DNA of 64,000 bases from Ancylomarina euxina (GCF_003863355.1 NZ_QQWG01000002.1:62001-126000); one strand, 5' to 3'. Positions 50,601-60,414 are shown, numbered from the stretch's first letter. A program made the numbers and translations. Notes: generated by a model from the sequence alone, not told the origin.

Positions 50601-51686
50601 TTATTTAAGACTAACTTTTTGTCCATCGAGCAAGGTTTGCAAACCCGCTGTAGCAACAATTTGTCCGGACTTCAGTCCATTTTTTACTTCGAATCCAACG
50701 GGTGATAGTTCTCCAATTGTAAAATGTTGTTTTTTTATCACTCCAACCGCATCATTTTGTTTCTCGATCACATAAACAAAGTTCCCTTTACTGTCTTCGC
50801 CTACTGCTGAAATTGGAACAATTAAAACTTCTTGATTATCTGTTTTTGGAAAGGTGAATGTGATATTGGCAGCCATTCCTGATTTTACGTCGGATGTTTC
50901 CCCTAAAAGTTTAATTCGTACAGGGTATGTGGCAGACCCACTTTCAACTGAAGGGGCAATTTCGTTAATTACACCATCAAAAGTTTTGCCTTGAAGAGCA
51001 GGAAATTTTGCCCTAACCTTCATGCCTTTGTGCACACGGTTAATGACATTCTCTGGCATCCCAAGGCTAATCTCCATAGAACGTCCAGCATTTAGAACTG
51101 CAATAAGGCTACCCGCACTTACATTTTCGTTGTTTTCTACATTTTTTGAAGCTATAATACCATCAGCAGGTGCGTAAATAATGCCGTAACCGACCTGTTT
51201 TTTCTGTATTTCAACGCTTCGTTTGGCTGACTCGAAGTTGGCTTCAGCCGAAGCAAATGAGGATTTAGCATTTTCATAATCACTTAGCGAAGCTGATCCT
51301 TTTTCGAATAAGGTTTTGGTTCTTTCCAGTGTAGATGTGCTGGTGTTTAAATTGGCTTTAGAACTATTTAAAGATGAAAGTGATTGTTCTAAAGACAGGC
51401 GAGCTTCTGAATTGTCAATTTGAGCAAGTAATTCTCCTTTTAAAACTTTTTGGCCTGCTGAAATATTCAAAGTGGTCAGAATACCACTGGTTCTGAAACT
51501 TAGGTTAATTTCTTTGTCAGATCTGGCGGTTCCATTAAAAGATCTAACCTGACCAATGCCTGAATAGGTTACCTCAGCATATTTTACCGGGCGTAATTTT
51601 TCTTTTTGTACGGGCTCTTTTTTGTTGGAGCAAGCCGAGGCAAATATCGAAATAGACAGAATTAATGTGTAATATATTGTTTTCAT
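50601..51686 (-). CDS. RND efflux periplasmic adaptor (membrane-fusion) lipoprotein
   Basis: A 361-residue lipoprotein (MKTIYYTLILSISIFASAC, lipobox Cys19) with the HlyD/AcrA layout: beta-barrel strand, lipoyl halves (SFRTSGILTTLNISAGQKVLKGELLAQIDNSEARLSLEQSL and YGIIYAPADGIIASKNVENNENVSAGSLIAVL) around an alpha-hairpin (SSLNSSKANLNTSTSTLERTKTLFEKGSASLSDYENAKSSFASAEANFESAKRSVEIQKKQ), then beta-barrel and membrane-proximal domains (VLIVPISAVGEDSKGNFVYVIE, LKSGQIVATAGLQTLLDGQKVSL). It bridges the permease downstream and the outer-membrane protein encoded upstream. The hairpin is short, as in many Bacteroidota adaptors. Confidence 0.95.
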   Translation of the reverse strand: MKTIYYTLILSISIFASACSNKKEPVQKEKLRPVKYAEVTYSGIGQVRSFNGTARSDKEINLSFRTSGILTTLNISAGQKVLKGELLAQIDNSEARLSLEQSLSSLNSSKANLNTSTSTLERTKTLFEKGSASLSDYENAKSSFASAEANFESAKRSVEIQKKQVGYGIIYAPADGIIASKNVENNENVSAGSLIAVLNAGRSMEISLGMPENVINRVHKGMKVRAKFPALQGKTFDGVINEIAPSVESGSATYPVRIKLLGETSDVKSGMAANITFTFPKTDNQEVLIVPISAVGEDSKGNFVYVIEKQNDAVGVIKKQHFTIGELSPVGFEVKNGLKSGQIVATAGLQTLLDGQKVSLK

Positions 51687-51795
51687 AAGATTATAATTTT
51701 ATGTTTTTGTCTTACGGAACTTACCATTTAATCATTTTCTTGTATTCAGAAAGTTTTATAAATGGACGTTTCATATGCTTATGATTTTAATTTTT

Positions 51796-54132
51796 TTATC
51801 GAACAATTTTTTCTTTCACACGATTGATAAAAGCCTGATTTTCTTCTTCTGAATGGAGTATAAAGAAGTAGGACATGATTCTTTCAAGTTGCAAAATACT
51901 TAATTGAAAATTATAAGTTGCATTGGCTTGTTGCTGTTGAGCCTGAAAATAGGCTTGCTGCGAATCAATCAGGGAGGTAATGCCTATAGCTCCATTTGTA
52001 TAGGAAACCTGCATTAATTCAAGACTCTCTTTAGCTGCTTCAGTCGAAACTTTTGATAGCTCAATACTAGAATATTGACTAATGATAGACAAGATAACAT
52101 CATGCACATTTCTCTTGATTGAGACAATTGCATCGTCTTTTTGGATATTCAATTGTTCTCTTTGAATGAAGGATTTCTGTCTTTTAATGTTCCTCTGGTT
52201 TTTCTGAAAAATAGGAAGACTCAACTGTACACCAACATTATAATAGCCATCAGGTGCTCCTGTAAAGCCAGTTGGGTAGTTGGTTCCTTTTCCGTCTCTT
52301 GAAAAGGTGTGATTGTATTGTCCTTGTAAACCGATTGTGGGTAAAAACTTACTTCTTTGGTAAAGAAGCTCAGTTCGTTTACTTGCACTAATATTGTGTT
52401 GTAACGATTTTAACTCATGAGCATTTTCAATGGCAGTATCTTCAATAAAATGAGTGAATCTTTCCCTCAAAAAGGGATCGTCGAGCAGGTTAAAGAATTT
52501 AATATGACCTTCTTTATGATTTTTGGATTCAAAATCGATCACATCAATTCTAAGATCTATAGGATTATTTAAGATTTGATTCAATTCGTTGAAAGATTGG
52601 TTCAATGAAGTGTATCCATTAACAATGTTTTGTGTAGCTCTTGCCAATTCGCTCTTCCATCTTAAAACATCTGATTTTCCCGTTTGTCCGGCATCGTATT
52701 TTTGTTGTGCTATTTCGTAATTCTGACGCGTAACTCTTAAGTTTTCATCGTTAATTAAGAAGTTGGCTTTTGAGATAAGAGCGTTGTAGTACGCATATCC
52801 AGCATTAAAAATGGCATCTTTTTCTTTTGAATTATAATTTTCTTTACTGGCCTTCTCAATCTCTTTCTGAATCTTGATATTGGCACTTGCCTGCTCCGAA
52901 AAGATAAGTTGTTCAAAAGTTACTTTGCCAGATGTGGAGTACTCTGGATTTGATCCATTGGAAACTTTAGCAAGATCAGGATCGAGATGTGTTGCACTTG
53001 CCGAAGTAGACAGATCAGGAAGGTATTCACTCTTTGATAGCTTAACTTCTTGCGAAGCCAATTCGATATTTTTCTGTTCTGCTTTTAAGCCCAGATTCTG
53101 ATCCAAAACTTGGTTCATAACTTCGGGGAGTGTATATCTCTTTTGATAAGAAATACGTTTGGCATTTCCTACTATATTAGTTCGTAGCAAGAAACTGTAT
53201 TTTAGAGGGAAGTTGATTTGAAAAGCCGTTTCGATATTCAGTGATAGTTTTGCATCAATGTCCATATAAATGGGTAATTGTGATAAATTATCACCATTTA
53301 CAGCCGCTTCTATATTCAAGGCGATGCGTCTGAAAAATTGTTCCAGATTATTAATAGGTTGTGAGGTTAGCAAAACGCCATAATTAGAAAAATGTTCATC
53401 CATAGAGGTGAATGTTGGTAGCTTCTTTGCATTGAATTTTTCGACTAAAGCGAGCTGCTCATCCTTGGTGAAAAATATGCCTCCAGATAAATAAATAGCA
53501 TCCAAGTCTTCCAGTTTACCATCAATATCAGATGCCTTATCGATAGGGATAAGTTGATATTCGGCAGTAATATCATTGAATATCTGATCCAAGGTATTTT
53601 TTACAGGATAGATATCCATGAGATATTTATCGATGACGATTCCGATTTTGCGATAGGGGAATATTTCTTTGAATTGCAATAAATCTCTTTTATACGACTG
53701 TGGAGTCAGAATATAAGTCAGATTCGGAATGTTTGATGCAACTTGACTTTCGGGAAAACTAATGAAGTCATCGTTGATAACCCCAAAAAGAATCACAGGC
53801 TTTGGGAAGGTTTTATTTTTTGCAATAACCAGATTATTGATTGAGCCGAAAGAAAGAATCAGATCCACATCCTTGGCTGCAAGCATCTCTTCGTAATTGC
53901 TTTTGGCTTTATCAAGATTCAAATCATTGAGTAAAATGAATGAGTCTTTAAAAATGATATTCGCCGATTGACCAACAACTGACTTGATTTCATCTTTAAG
54001 TTGAACGAGAATTTGATCTGTTTCAGGTATAAGCTTATCGCCCAAAATAGCGATATGGTAATCTTTCTGTTGCTGAGCAAAACCAGCAAAAGAAGAGATT
54101 ACTAAAATAAGTAGGATGAACTTTTTCTTCAT
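51796..54132 (-). CDS. Fusion of an ABC-substrate-binding-like domain and a TolC outer-membrane channel
   Basis: About 778 residues from the ATG at 54132 (an ATG four codons upstream is possible); a signal peptide MKKKFILLILVISSFAGFAQ is clear. Residues about 20-320 look like a two-lobed periplasmic binding fold of the ABC_sub_bind (PF04392) type: YHIAILGDKLIPETDQILVQLKDEI, VDLILSFGSINNLVIAKN, PVILFGVINDDF, YRKIGIVIDKYL, LDAIYLSGGIFF, LPTFTSMDEHFSNYGVLLTSQP. Residues about 345-778 are TolC/OEP helical repeats (EVMNQVLDQNLGLKAEQKNIELASQEVKLSKSEYLPDLSTSA; VGVQLSLPIFQ; LIDSQQAYFQAQQQQANATYNFQLSILQLERIM). A normal TolC is 430-490 residues. It is the first gene of the efflux operon. The fusion is unusual; a sensing or cargo-presenting role is inferred. 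Confidence 0.88.
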   Translation of the reverse strand: MKKKFILLILVISSFAGFAQQQKDYHIAILGDKLIPETDQILVQLKDEIKSVVGQSANIIFKDSFILLNDLNLDKAKSNYEEMLAAKDVDLILSFGSINNLVIAKNKTFPKPVILFGVINDDFISFPESQVASNIPNLTYILTPQSYKRDLLQFKEIFPYRKIGIVIDKYLMDIYPVKNTLDQIFNDITAEYQLIPIDKASDIDGKLEDLDAIYLSGGIFFTKDEQLALVEKFNAKKLPTFTSMDEHFSNYGVLLTSQPINNLEQFFRRIALNIEAAVNGDNLSQLPIYMDIDAKLSLNIETAFQINFPLKYSFLLRTNIVGNAKRISYQKRYTLPEVMNQVLDQNLGLKAEQKNIELASQEVKLSKSEYLPDLSTSASATHLDPDLAKVSNGSNPEYSTSGKVTFEQLIFSEQASANIKIQKEIEKASKENYNSKEKDAIFNAGYAYYNALISKANFLINDENLRVTRQNYEIAQQKYDAGQTGKSDVLRWKSELARATQNIVNGYTSLNQSFNELNQILNNPIDLRIDVIDFESKNHKEGHIKFFNLLDDPFLRERFTHFIEDTAIENAHELKSLQHNISASKRTELLYQRSKFLPTIGLQGQYNHTFSRDGKGTNYPTGFTGAPDGYYNVGVQLSLPIFQKNQRNIKRQKSFIQREQLNIQKDDAIVSIKRNVHDVILSIISQYSSIELSKVSTEAAKESLELMQVSYTNGAIGITSLIDSQQAYFQAQQQQANATYNFQLSILQLERIMSYFFILHSEEENQAFINRVKEKIVR

Positions 54133-54144
54133 GTTTAAATACAT

Positions 54145-54453
54145 TTAGAACTTTTTTATAGTTGGGTGAATATTTTGCAAAAATACTGTCTAGTAATATA
54201 CTAAAAAATTATAGTTGCTTAATCTCATTGAATTATTGGTAAATGAGTATAATAAGTAGGTGAATTTTATTTTTTTAGGCATTTCTTAAAAGCGGAAGCT
54301 TTATTTACAATTAAATCGTATTTGAAGTAGGGGATGGTTTTAAACTTCAATAGTTTGGAATTATAAGGGTAAGGATACGATTATAAGGTCTTTGAGTTTA
54401 TGCTTCCATTAAGTTTTTCTATCTTTGCCCACTAAATAAAAAAAATACGACCC
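54145..54453. promoter_or_regulatory. Divergent region between the efflux operon and ruvX, with ruvX promoter
   Basis: About 310 bases with no gene. TATCTTTG at 54420-54427 is an exact -7 element 27 bases ahead of the ruvX start. No equally clear minus-strand motif for the efflux operon and no repeat was seen. Confidence 0.55.
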
Positions 54454-54876
54454 TTGGCACGACTTTTAGCTATAGATTACGGTAGAAAACGAGTAGGTTT
54501 AGCTGTAAGCGACCCAATGCAAATTATTGCAAACGGTTTGGATACGGTTCATGCCAAAGATGTTTTGGATTACCTTCAAAAGTATATGGAGACTGAAGAG
54601 GTTGAGTGTATTGTGGTAGGTTATCCTAAGCAACTGAATAATGAGGATAGTGAATCGATGAAGTATTTGAAACCTTTTCTTGGGCAGTTGAAGAAGCGAT
54701 TCCCGGAAATGCCTATAGAAATGGTTGATGAGCGTTTTACATCTAAGTTAGCTTTTCAGACGATGATTGATGGTGGAATGACCAAAAAGCAGAGACAGAA
54801 CAAGGCAATTATCGATCAAATTAGTGCGACCATTATACTGCAATCGTATATGGAAGCAAAAAGAAACATGTTTTAA
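54454..54876 (+). CDS. ruvX: Holliday-junction resolvase-like / pre-16S rRNA nuclease YqgF
   Basis: A 140-residue RNase-H-fold protein of normal length. [29 protein letters not shown] carries the first catalytic Asp, [19 protein letters not shown] the second acidic region, and [14 protein letters not shown] and [13 protein letters not shown] (third acidic residue) complete the site. The family matures the 5' end of 16S rRNA in E. coli. The start codon is TTG (54454): no ATG or GTG lies in frame before the stop upstream, the family N-terminus begins exactly here and the promoter is 27 bases away. It is 45 bases upstream of def, with which it may be co-transcribed. Confidence 0.94.
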   Translation: MARLLAIDYGRKRVGLAVSDPMQIIANGLDTVHAKDVLDYLQKYMETEEVECIVVGYPKQLNNEDSESMKYLKPFLGQLKKRFPEMPIEMVDERFTSKLAFQTMIDGGMTKKQRQNKAIIDQISATIILQSYMEAKRNMF

Positions 54877-54920
54877 TAAATTACCAATTGACTTTGATCA
54901 GTTGATTTAAGCAGTAAAGA

Positions 54921-55475
54921 ATGATATTACCTATTACAATATACGGGCATCCAGTTTTACGAAAAGTAGCGAAGGATATCGATAAGGATTATCCAGATTT
55001 GGAGAAATTTATGGCAGATATGTGGCAAACCATGTATTTTGCTGATGGTGTTGGTTTAGCAGCTCCACAAGTTGGACGATCAATTCGTATGTTTGTGCTC
55101 GATTGCTCAAACTTTGCTGATGAGGAGCCTGAATTGGAAGGTTTCAAAAAGATGTTTATTAATGCTCATATTACGGAACGTACTGGTGAAGAGTGGAGCA
55201 TGTCAGAAGGCTGCTTGAGTATTCCTGGTTTAAACGAAGATGTCACTCGACCTGAGACAATCCGAATTGAATATTACGATGAAAACTGGGAGTTTCATGA
55301 TGAAGAATATTCAGGCTTCGCGGCTCGAGTTATTCAGCACGAGTACGATCACTTAGACGGTATCATGTTTACTGACCATTGTTCTCCACTTCGTAAGCGT
55401 CTTTTAAAATCGAAGCTGACTGGTATTTCTAAGGGTAAATTCGACGCTAAATACCGTTTTAATCTAGCAAAATAA
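54921..55475 (+). CDS. def: Peptide deformylase
   Basis: Removes the formyl group from the initiator methionine of new proteins. All three motifs are present: GVGLAAPQ (43-50), EGCLSIPG (96-103, Cys98 metal ligand) and HEYDH (140-144, catalytic Glu141). At 184 residues it is complete. The N-terminus MILPITIYGHPVLRKVAKDI is typical. It follows ruvX by 45 bases and ends in its own terminator, so ruvX-def form a small housekeeping operon. Identification is certain. Confidence 0.98.
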   Translation: MILPITIYGHPVLRKVAKDIDKDYPDLEKFMADMWQTMYFADGVGLAAPQVGRSIRMFVLDCSNFADEEPELEGFKKMFINAHITERTGEEWSMSEGCLSIPGLNEDVTRPETIRIEYYDENWEFHDEEYSGFAARVIQHEYDHLDGIMFTDHCSPLRKRLLKSKLTGISKGKFDAKYRFNLAK

Positions 55476-55526
55476 TAAGACAGCAGAACTTAGTTTTCTA
55501 AGAAAATACGCTTAATATAAAATTTA

Positions 55527-55566
55527 AAATCCTCTTACTCTTCTGAGTATGAGGATTTTTTTTTTG
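55527..55566 (+). terminator. Terminator after def
   Basis: AAATCCTCTTACTC and GAGTATGAGGATTT pair around TTCT and are followed by T9 in total. Confidence 0.85.
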
Positions 55567-55619
55567 ATTTAATCAGCTTGCTTTACTAATTTAATATTTC
55601 TTTAAATATAGATAGTAAG

Positions 55620-57662
55620 ATGTATTTCAGGGAATTCCTACACACTGTACCTTTTATTCGACTCCTATTACCTTTCAGTTTGGGAATAGTTTTGTCGGAG
55701 TTTTTTGTCGTGGAAAATGGGTTGATATATATTTCAATTATTCTCTCATTTATATCGCTCTTTGTTTTTCAAACGCTCCCTTTTTTCAGAAAATCATATG
55801 CGTACAGCTTTATTTATGGCATCTTCATTTTTCTTTTTTGTATAAGTTCTGGATATATAAGAGTCAATCACTCTAATGAAAAAATGGCATTATCATCGGT
55901 TGATTCTATTACCGCCTTTAAAGGAAGTTTAAAAAGGAGTCCTGACGAAAAAGCAAAATCGATGGCTTGTGTTATAGAACTAAAAGGGCTTTATAAAAAT
56001 GATAGATGGGAAAAGGCTAATGCTCAGGCTTTATTATATCTGGCTAAAGACTCCTTATCCAAAGAATTAGAAATGGGAGATGAAATTTTGGTGTGGTCTA
56101 TGCTCGAAAGAGTGAGGAATAATGGTAATCCCAACGAATTCGACTATGCGAAATATCTACAACATCGTTATATTTTATATTCGACCTATGTACGAGCTTC
56201 ATCCTGGAAGTTGATAGAGAAAAATCAAAGTTTCAATTTTAAGCATCTAGCAGTTGTTTGGAGACAGAGGCTTTTAAATATCTATAAAAGGGCAGGCTTG
56301 AAGAATGAAGCCTATGAGATTTTAGCAGCTCTCACCTTAGGTGCTCGGGACGAAGTTTCGGAGGATGTAAAAACGGTTTGGTCGGCTGCAGGTGCAACTC
56401 ATGTTTTGGCCGTTTCTGGCTTGCATGTTGGAATCATATTTGGCGTGATGCAATTTCTGCTTAGTTTTCTTGCAGGCTCCAAGCTTGGACGGTTTTTTAG
56501 AGGTGTGATACTCCTGGCCTGTTTGTGGTCATATGCTTTATTAACAGGCTTGTCTCCATCGGTAATGCGAGCTGCAAGTATGTTTTCTATTCTTGCTATT
56601 GCACTCATGATTAACCGAAAGGGAACCATTTATAATTCTTTGGCCATATCAGCTCTGCTATTGCTACTCATTAATCCTTTTGTTTTGTTCGATGTCGGTT
56701 TTCAGTTTTCATATTTAGCCGTTGTAAGTATTGTTTATTTCCAGCCCAAATTTGAAAATATGATTAAGCTAAATTCTTTTGTTTTGCGATGGACATGGCG
56801 ATTATTTACGGTCTCTTTAGCAGCACAAATAGGAACGTTTCCTCTAGCTATCTATTACTTTCATCAGTTTCCTGCTTATTTTTTCTTATCAAATTTTGTG
56901 ATTATACCTGTTGCTGGTTTATTGATTTATAGTTCAGCTTTATTGCTTATTTTCTCGGAAATCGATTTCATTACAAAATGGTTCACTTATTTGTTACAGC
57001 ATTTTGTCGAATTGATTCACGGGTTGATTTATCAGATTCAAGCTTTGCCAGGTGCTTTAGTTGAAAGAATCACATTTACATCCTTACAGGTTGTACTTCT
57101 CTATGGTTTAATCATTGGATTAACATTCAGTATTCTTGGGAAAAGAAAGAAAGCTCTATTTGCTAGCTTAATAATTTTAATAGCCTTTCAGCTGATCAAT
57201 ATTTATGATCTGCATCAAAGTCAATCGTGCGAAATGCTTGTTTTTAACGCAAGCAAACAAACTGTTATTTGTATTCGGGATGGTCAGTCTGTATTAGTGT
57301 TGAGTGATACCCTACTTAATGAAAAACAGAAGAATCGTTTGGTTTACCCTTATGCTATGGCAAAAGGCGTGAAGAATTATTCTTATGAAGTTTTAAAAGA
57401 TAACGACTTGCGTGTCATAAATGATAAAGTGATTGCAGTTCTTGGAGAATCTTCTCTAAAAGAACATGTCAAGGAACTGAATGCAGATTATATAATTTTG
57501 CGTAATAATGCTTTGAGAAAAGATAGGTATTTATCAGAAATCAATTGTGGAATGATTATTCGTGATGCTAGTAATTATAAAATGAAAAAAGAGAGAATGG
57601 CTGAGAATGTTTGGGATACCGAAAAGTTGGGAGCATGTATTATTTTTCTGGGGCAAAAATAA
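55620..57662 (+). CDS. comEC: ComEC/Rec2-family DNA-uptake channel, without beta-lactamase domain
   Basis: A 680-residue inner-membrane protein. The N-terminal DUF4131 region has spans and an OB-like soluble part (DSITAFKGSLKRSPDEKAKSMACVIELKG, WSMLERVRNNGNPNEFDYAKYLQHRYILYSTYV). The Competence domain follows: EILAALTLGARDEVSEDVKTVWSAAGATHVLAVSGLHVGIIFGVMQFLLSF, TGLSPSVMRAASMFSILAIALMINRKGTIYNSLAISALLLLLINPFVLFDVGFQFSYLAVVSIVYF, SLAAQIGTFPLAIYYFHQFPAYFFLSNFVIIPVAGLLIY. The C-terminal soluble part lacks the HxHxDH zinc motif of the metallo-beta-lactamase domain found in many ComEC proteins; it is only about 140 residues with no recognisable nuclease residues. Likely role: DNA transport across the inner membrane. 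Confidence 0.93.
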   Translation: MYFREFLHTVPFIRLLLPFSLGIVLSEFFVVENGLIYISIILSFISLFVFQTLPFFRKSYAYSFIYGIFIFLFCISSGYIRVNHSNEKMALSSVDSITAFKGSLKRSPDEKAKSMACVIELKGLYKNDRWEKANAQALLYLAKDSLSKELEMGDEILVWSMLERVRNNGNPNEFDYAKYLQHRYILYSTYVRASSWKLIEKNQSFNFKHLAVVWRQRLLNIYKRAGLKNEAYEILAALTLGARDEVSEDVKTVWSAAGATHVLAVSGLHVGIIFGVMQFLLSFLAGSKLGRFFRGVILLACLWSYALLTGLSPSVMRAASMFSILAIALMINRKGTIYNSLAISALLLLLINPFVLFDVGFQFSYLAVVSIVYFQPKFENMIKLNSFVLRWTWRLFTVSLAAQIGTFPLAIYYFHQFPAYFFLSNFVIIPVAGLLIYSSALLLIFSEIDFITKWFTYLLQHFVELIHGLIYQIQALPGALVERITFTSLQVVLLYGLIIGLTFSILGKRKKALFASLIILIAFQLINIYDLHQSQSCEMLVFNASKQTVICIRDGQSVLVLSDTLLNEKQKNRLVYPYAMAKGVKNYSYEVLKDNDLRVINDKVIAVLGESSLKEHVKELNADYIILRNNALRKDRYLSEINCGMIIRDASNYKMKKERMAENVWDTEKLGACIIFLGQK

Positions 57663-57692
57663 GACCCCATCTATATGCTTAGATGAGGTCAA
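57663..57692. terminator. Bidirectional terminator between comEC and the barrel protein gene
   Basis: GACC-CC-ATCTA and TAGAT-GA-GGTC pair around TATGCT immediately after the comEC stop, between two convergent genes. Confidence 0.65.
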
Positions 57693-57699
57693 AATAAAT

Positions 57700-58782
57700 T
57701 TAAAGCTTAAGAATTAGACCTAAAGATAATGTTTCATGTGTTTTTTCACTAGGAATAATTACAGTTTTGTCTGCTTCGAAGTCAAGATCGTAATTAAAAC
57801 TCAGACCTACGTTTTTGTGAAAATCAATATTAAAGCCTAACATTGCTCCAACTGTCTGTTTAAAAGGTTTAAGGATATTAATACCATATGCAAGTTTGGG
57901 TTTAATTTTCCATTTGGGAAATACATATTCCAATTGCAAGGGGATTTTATAACCATGTTTATTTGATAAGTATCCAGTTCTTAAATAAAGTTTTTCATTT
58001 AAACGGGGAAGCCAAATGTGGGCATAAATACCATATTGGTAATATTTCTCTTCATCTATTAAAATTTTGTGATTTACTAAGAGAGGTATATTATTATTAC
58101 CGAGTTCATACATTGGAACAGTTTTTATAAAGGCCAATCGATTTACTTTTCCTCCAGCAACTTCAATATTTACTTTGATCGTTGGTGATTTTTTTTTGTA
58201 GGCCAAACATACACCTTCTCCACAAACAATGTTATTGTAGTCGGTAGCAAGTTTTATTAAACTTTTATGTGAAAGCTCTTTTAAACGTGAAATTCGAGAT
58301 TTTAGGCTAGGCGCATCTTGCATATAGATATTGAAAATACCAATGTGTTTTGTTGATCCGTAAGAATAGATTTTATCGCCTTGATATTTTAAATTTTCTT
58401 CATAAGTAATCTTTCTAATTCCTAAACCATCTTTTTCTATATAGTAGTGGCGGCCTTTTAGATTTTTGTGAAAATAGATGCTGACTTGTCCTTTAATAAG
58501 GAATTCAAAGAATGATTTTTCCCCCTGAAAGTTTTTGGATACAAAATATTTACCATCAATAAATTTATAAGCAGAAATATCATCAGGTGTATAAGTAACC
58601 AAATTATCACCGTTTTTAAATCGGCATTTCTTATTCATGGAAATATCACCACGATAATCAATTTCTCCTTGAATTGTATCATTTGAATTTGTTATAACAA
58701 ATCCTTTTTTAAAATTAGATTGAGCATTTAATATGCTATTGAGGCATAAAAATACCAATAGCATCATATTTTTTAATTTCAT
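57700..58782 (-). CDS. Exported protein with predicted C-terminal outer-membrane beta-barrel, unknown
   Basis: A 360-residue protein with a signal peptide (MKLKNMMLLVFLCLNSILNAQ). The N-terminal third (KGFVITNSNDTIQGEIDYRGDISMNKKCRFKNGDNLVTYTPDDISAYKFIDGKYFVSK) is a pattern I have seen in many Bacteroidota exported proteins of unknown function. A helical middle (SLKSRISRLKELSHKSLIKLATDYNNIVC) contains a CGEGVC pair of cysteines, and the C-terminal part alternates as amphipathic strands (YGIYAHIWLPRLNEKLYLRTGYL, IPLQLEYVFPKWKIKPKLAYGINILKPF, AMLGFNIDFHKNVGLSFNYDLDF, LSLGLILKL) consistent with a small barrel. Single gene, divergent from trkA. Confidence 0.75.
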   Translation of the reverse strand: MKLKNMMLLVFLCLNSILNAQSNFKKGFVITNSNDTIQGEIDYRGDISMNKKCRFKNGDNLVTYTPDDISAYKFIDGKYFVSKNFQGEKSFFEFLIKGQVSIYFHKNLKGRHYYIEKDGLGIRKITYEENLKYQGDKIYSYGSTKHIGIFNIYMQDAPSLKSRISRLKELSHKSLIKLATDYNNIVCGEGVCLAYKKKSPTIKVNIEVAGGKVNRLAFIKTVPMYELGNNNIPLLVNHKILIDEEKYYQYGIYAHIWLPRLNEKLYLRTGYLSNKHGYKIPLQLEYVFPKWKIKPKLAYGINILKPFKQTVGAMLGFNIDFHKNVGLSFNYDLDFEADKTVIIPSEKTHETLSLGLILKL

Positions 58783-59073
58783 TTAATTAGTCGTTAGATT
58801 AGTTTTATTGGTCTTTGGGGGCGATAAATGTAGATAATTAATTTTAATCATTTGAACCACTATTTAAGATAAATGTTTCTATTTGGTTTTTTTTTTTCGC
58901 TTAAATAGTCAGGTTTTTAAGGCTGTGTATCGATTTGTCAAATACCCAATACATTATTTTTGGCATATATACCGTATATTTAAATGATATTGTTTTATTT
59001 TGCCCATTCATTTTTGGTCTATCTATATAAGTAGCTACTCTTTGATCAAAGAAGTGTCAAATTAAATACCGTT

Positions 59074-60414
59074 ATGAAGATTGTAATTGCTGGAGCAGGC
59101 GCAGTAGGAACTCACCTGGCAAAAATGTTAAGTCATCAAGATCATGAAATTGTTTTGATTGACAGCGATGAAGAAAAACTAAAAATGATTGATTCTCACC
59201 TGGATCTCTTAACCATTGTAGGATCAAGTTCTTCTATAAAAGATCTAAAAGAAGCCAACGTTAAGAAGGCAGATCTGTTTATAGCTGTAACACAGTCAGA
59301 AGAAACCAATATCACTTCGAGTCTGCTAGCTAAGAAACTTGGTGCAAAACGTACTATTGCACGTATTAATAATCAAGAATACTTAATCCCCGAAAATAAG
59401 GAATTTCTAAAGAGTTTAGGAATAGATGAATTCGTTTATCCTGAACGATTGGCTGCAAAGGAAGTCATCAACTATTTATCACGTTCTGGAACGCGTCAGA
59501 TGTACGAGTTTTCAGGTGGTAAATTATTGCTGTATGGTATTAAAATAAGCAGTAAGTCTGTGATTATGGATAAAACCTTAGCTGAGGTTGCGCAGATGAC
59601 AGGTGATAATGATTATAGAGCTGTGGCTATTAAGCGTGATGGACAAACTATTATTCCACGTGGTCATAATCGATTTACAAGAGGCGACTTGGTTTTTGTA
59701 ATCAGTAAAGCTGAAAGTATCGATAGAGTGATGGAACTTGCCGGGAAACAGAAATACAAAATTAAAAAAGCTATGATTCTTGGAGGAAGCCGTATCGGTC
59801 AGAAAACCGCCAGCGAATTGGAAAATAGCTTGGATCTTAAGTTGCTTGAGATTGATAAAAATAAAAGTATCAAACTTGCTGATGCTCTTGAAAGAACCTT
59901 GGTTATTAATGGTGACGGTCGTGATATGGATTTGTTGCGAGAAGAAGGAATTCAGAAGATGGATGCCTTTGTTGCCGTTACTGGAAATTCAGAGACTAAT
60001 ATTCTGGCCTGCTTGTTGGCAAGTAAGATGGGCGTGAAACGTACCATTGCTGAAGTTGAAAATATAGATTATATTGATTTGGCTGATAGTATTGGTGTGG
60101 GGGCTATGATTAATAAAAAGCTTCTAGCTGCGAGTTATATTTACCGATTCACCATGGATGCTAATGTTCAGCACTGCAAGTGGCTAACCGTTTCAGATGC
60201 TGAGGTTATTGAACTTGTAGTACAACCAAATTCCAAAATCACAATGGGTAAGTTGAAAGATATTGACTTTCCTGAGGATGCTAATATTGGAGGTATCATA
60301 CGAGGAGATCAAGGCATTATTGCTATGGGTGATACTCAGATTCAGGAAGGTGATCAAGTTGTTGTCTTTACCTTGCCCTCAGCCATTAAGAAAGTTGAAA
60401 AGATTTTTAAATAG
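59074..60414 (+). CDS. trkA: Trk potassium-uptake regulatory subunit TrkA
   Basis: A 446-residue peripheral membrane protein with two RCK units. The first NAD-binding loop is IVIAGAGAVGTHLAKML (residues 3-19), with the acidic acceptor VLIDSDEEKL; a TrkA_C domain follows (YGIKISSKSVIMDKTLAEVAQMTGDNDYRAVAIKRDGQTIIPRGHNRFTRGDLVFVISK). The second unit begins KAMILGGSRIGQKTASEL near residue 232 and ends in a second TrkA_C domain (VVQPNSKITMGKLKDIDFPED...GDQVVVFTLPSAIKKVEKIF). It gates the TrkH channel in response to nucleotides. The gene is 26 bases upstream of trkH. ATG at 59074. Confidence 0.96.
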   Translation: MKIVIAGAGAVGTHLAKMLSHQDHEIVLIDSDEEKLKMIDSHLDLLTIVGSSSSIKDLKEANVKKADLFIAVTQSEETNITSSLLAKKLGAKRTIARINNQEYLIPENKEFLKSLGIDEFVYPERLAAKEVINYLSRSGTRQMYEFSGGKLLLYGIKISSKSVIMDKTLAEVAQMTGDNDYRAVAIKRDGQTIIPRGHNRFTRGDLVFVISKAESIDRVMELAGKQKYKIKKAMILGGSRIGQKTASELENSLDLKLLEIDKNKSIKLADALERTLVINGDGRDMDLLREEGIQKMDAFVAVTGNSETNILACLLASKMGVKRTIAEVENIDYIDLADSIGVGAMINKKLLAASYIYRFTMDANVQHCKWLTVSDAEVIELVVQPNSKITMGKLKDIDFPEDANIGGIIRGDQGIIAMGDTQIQEGDQVVVFTLPSAIKKVEKIFK

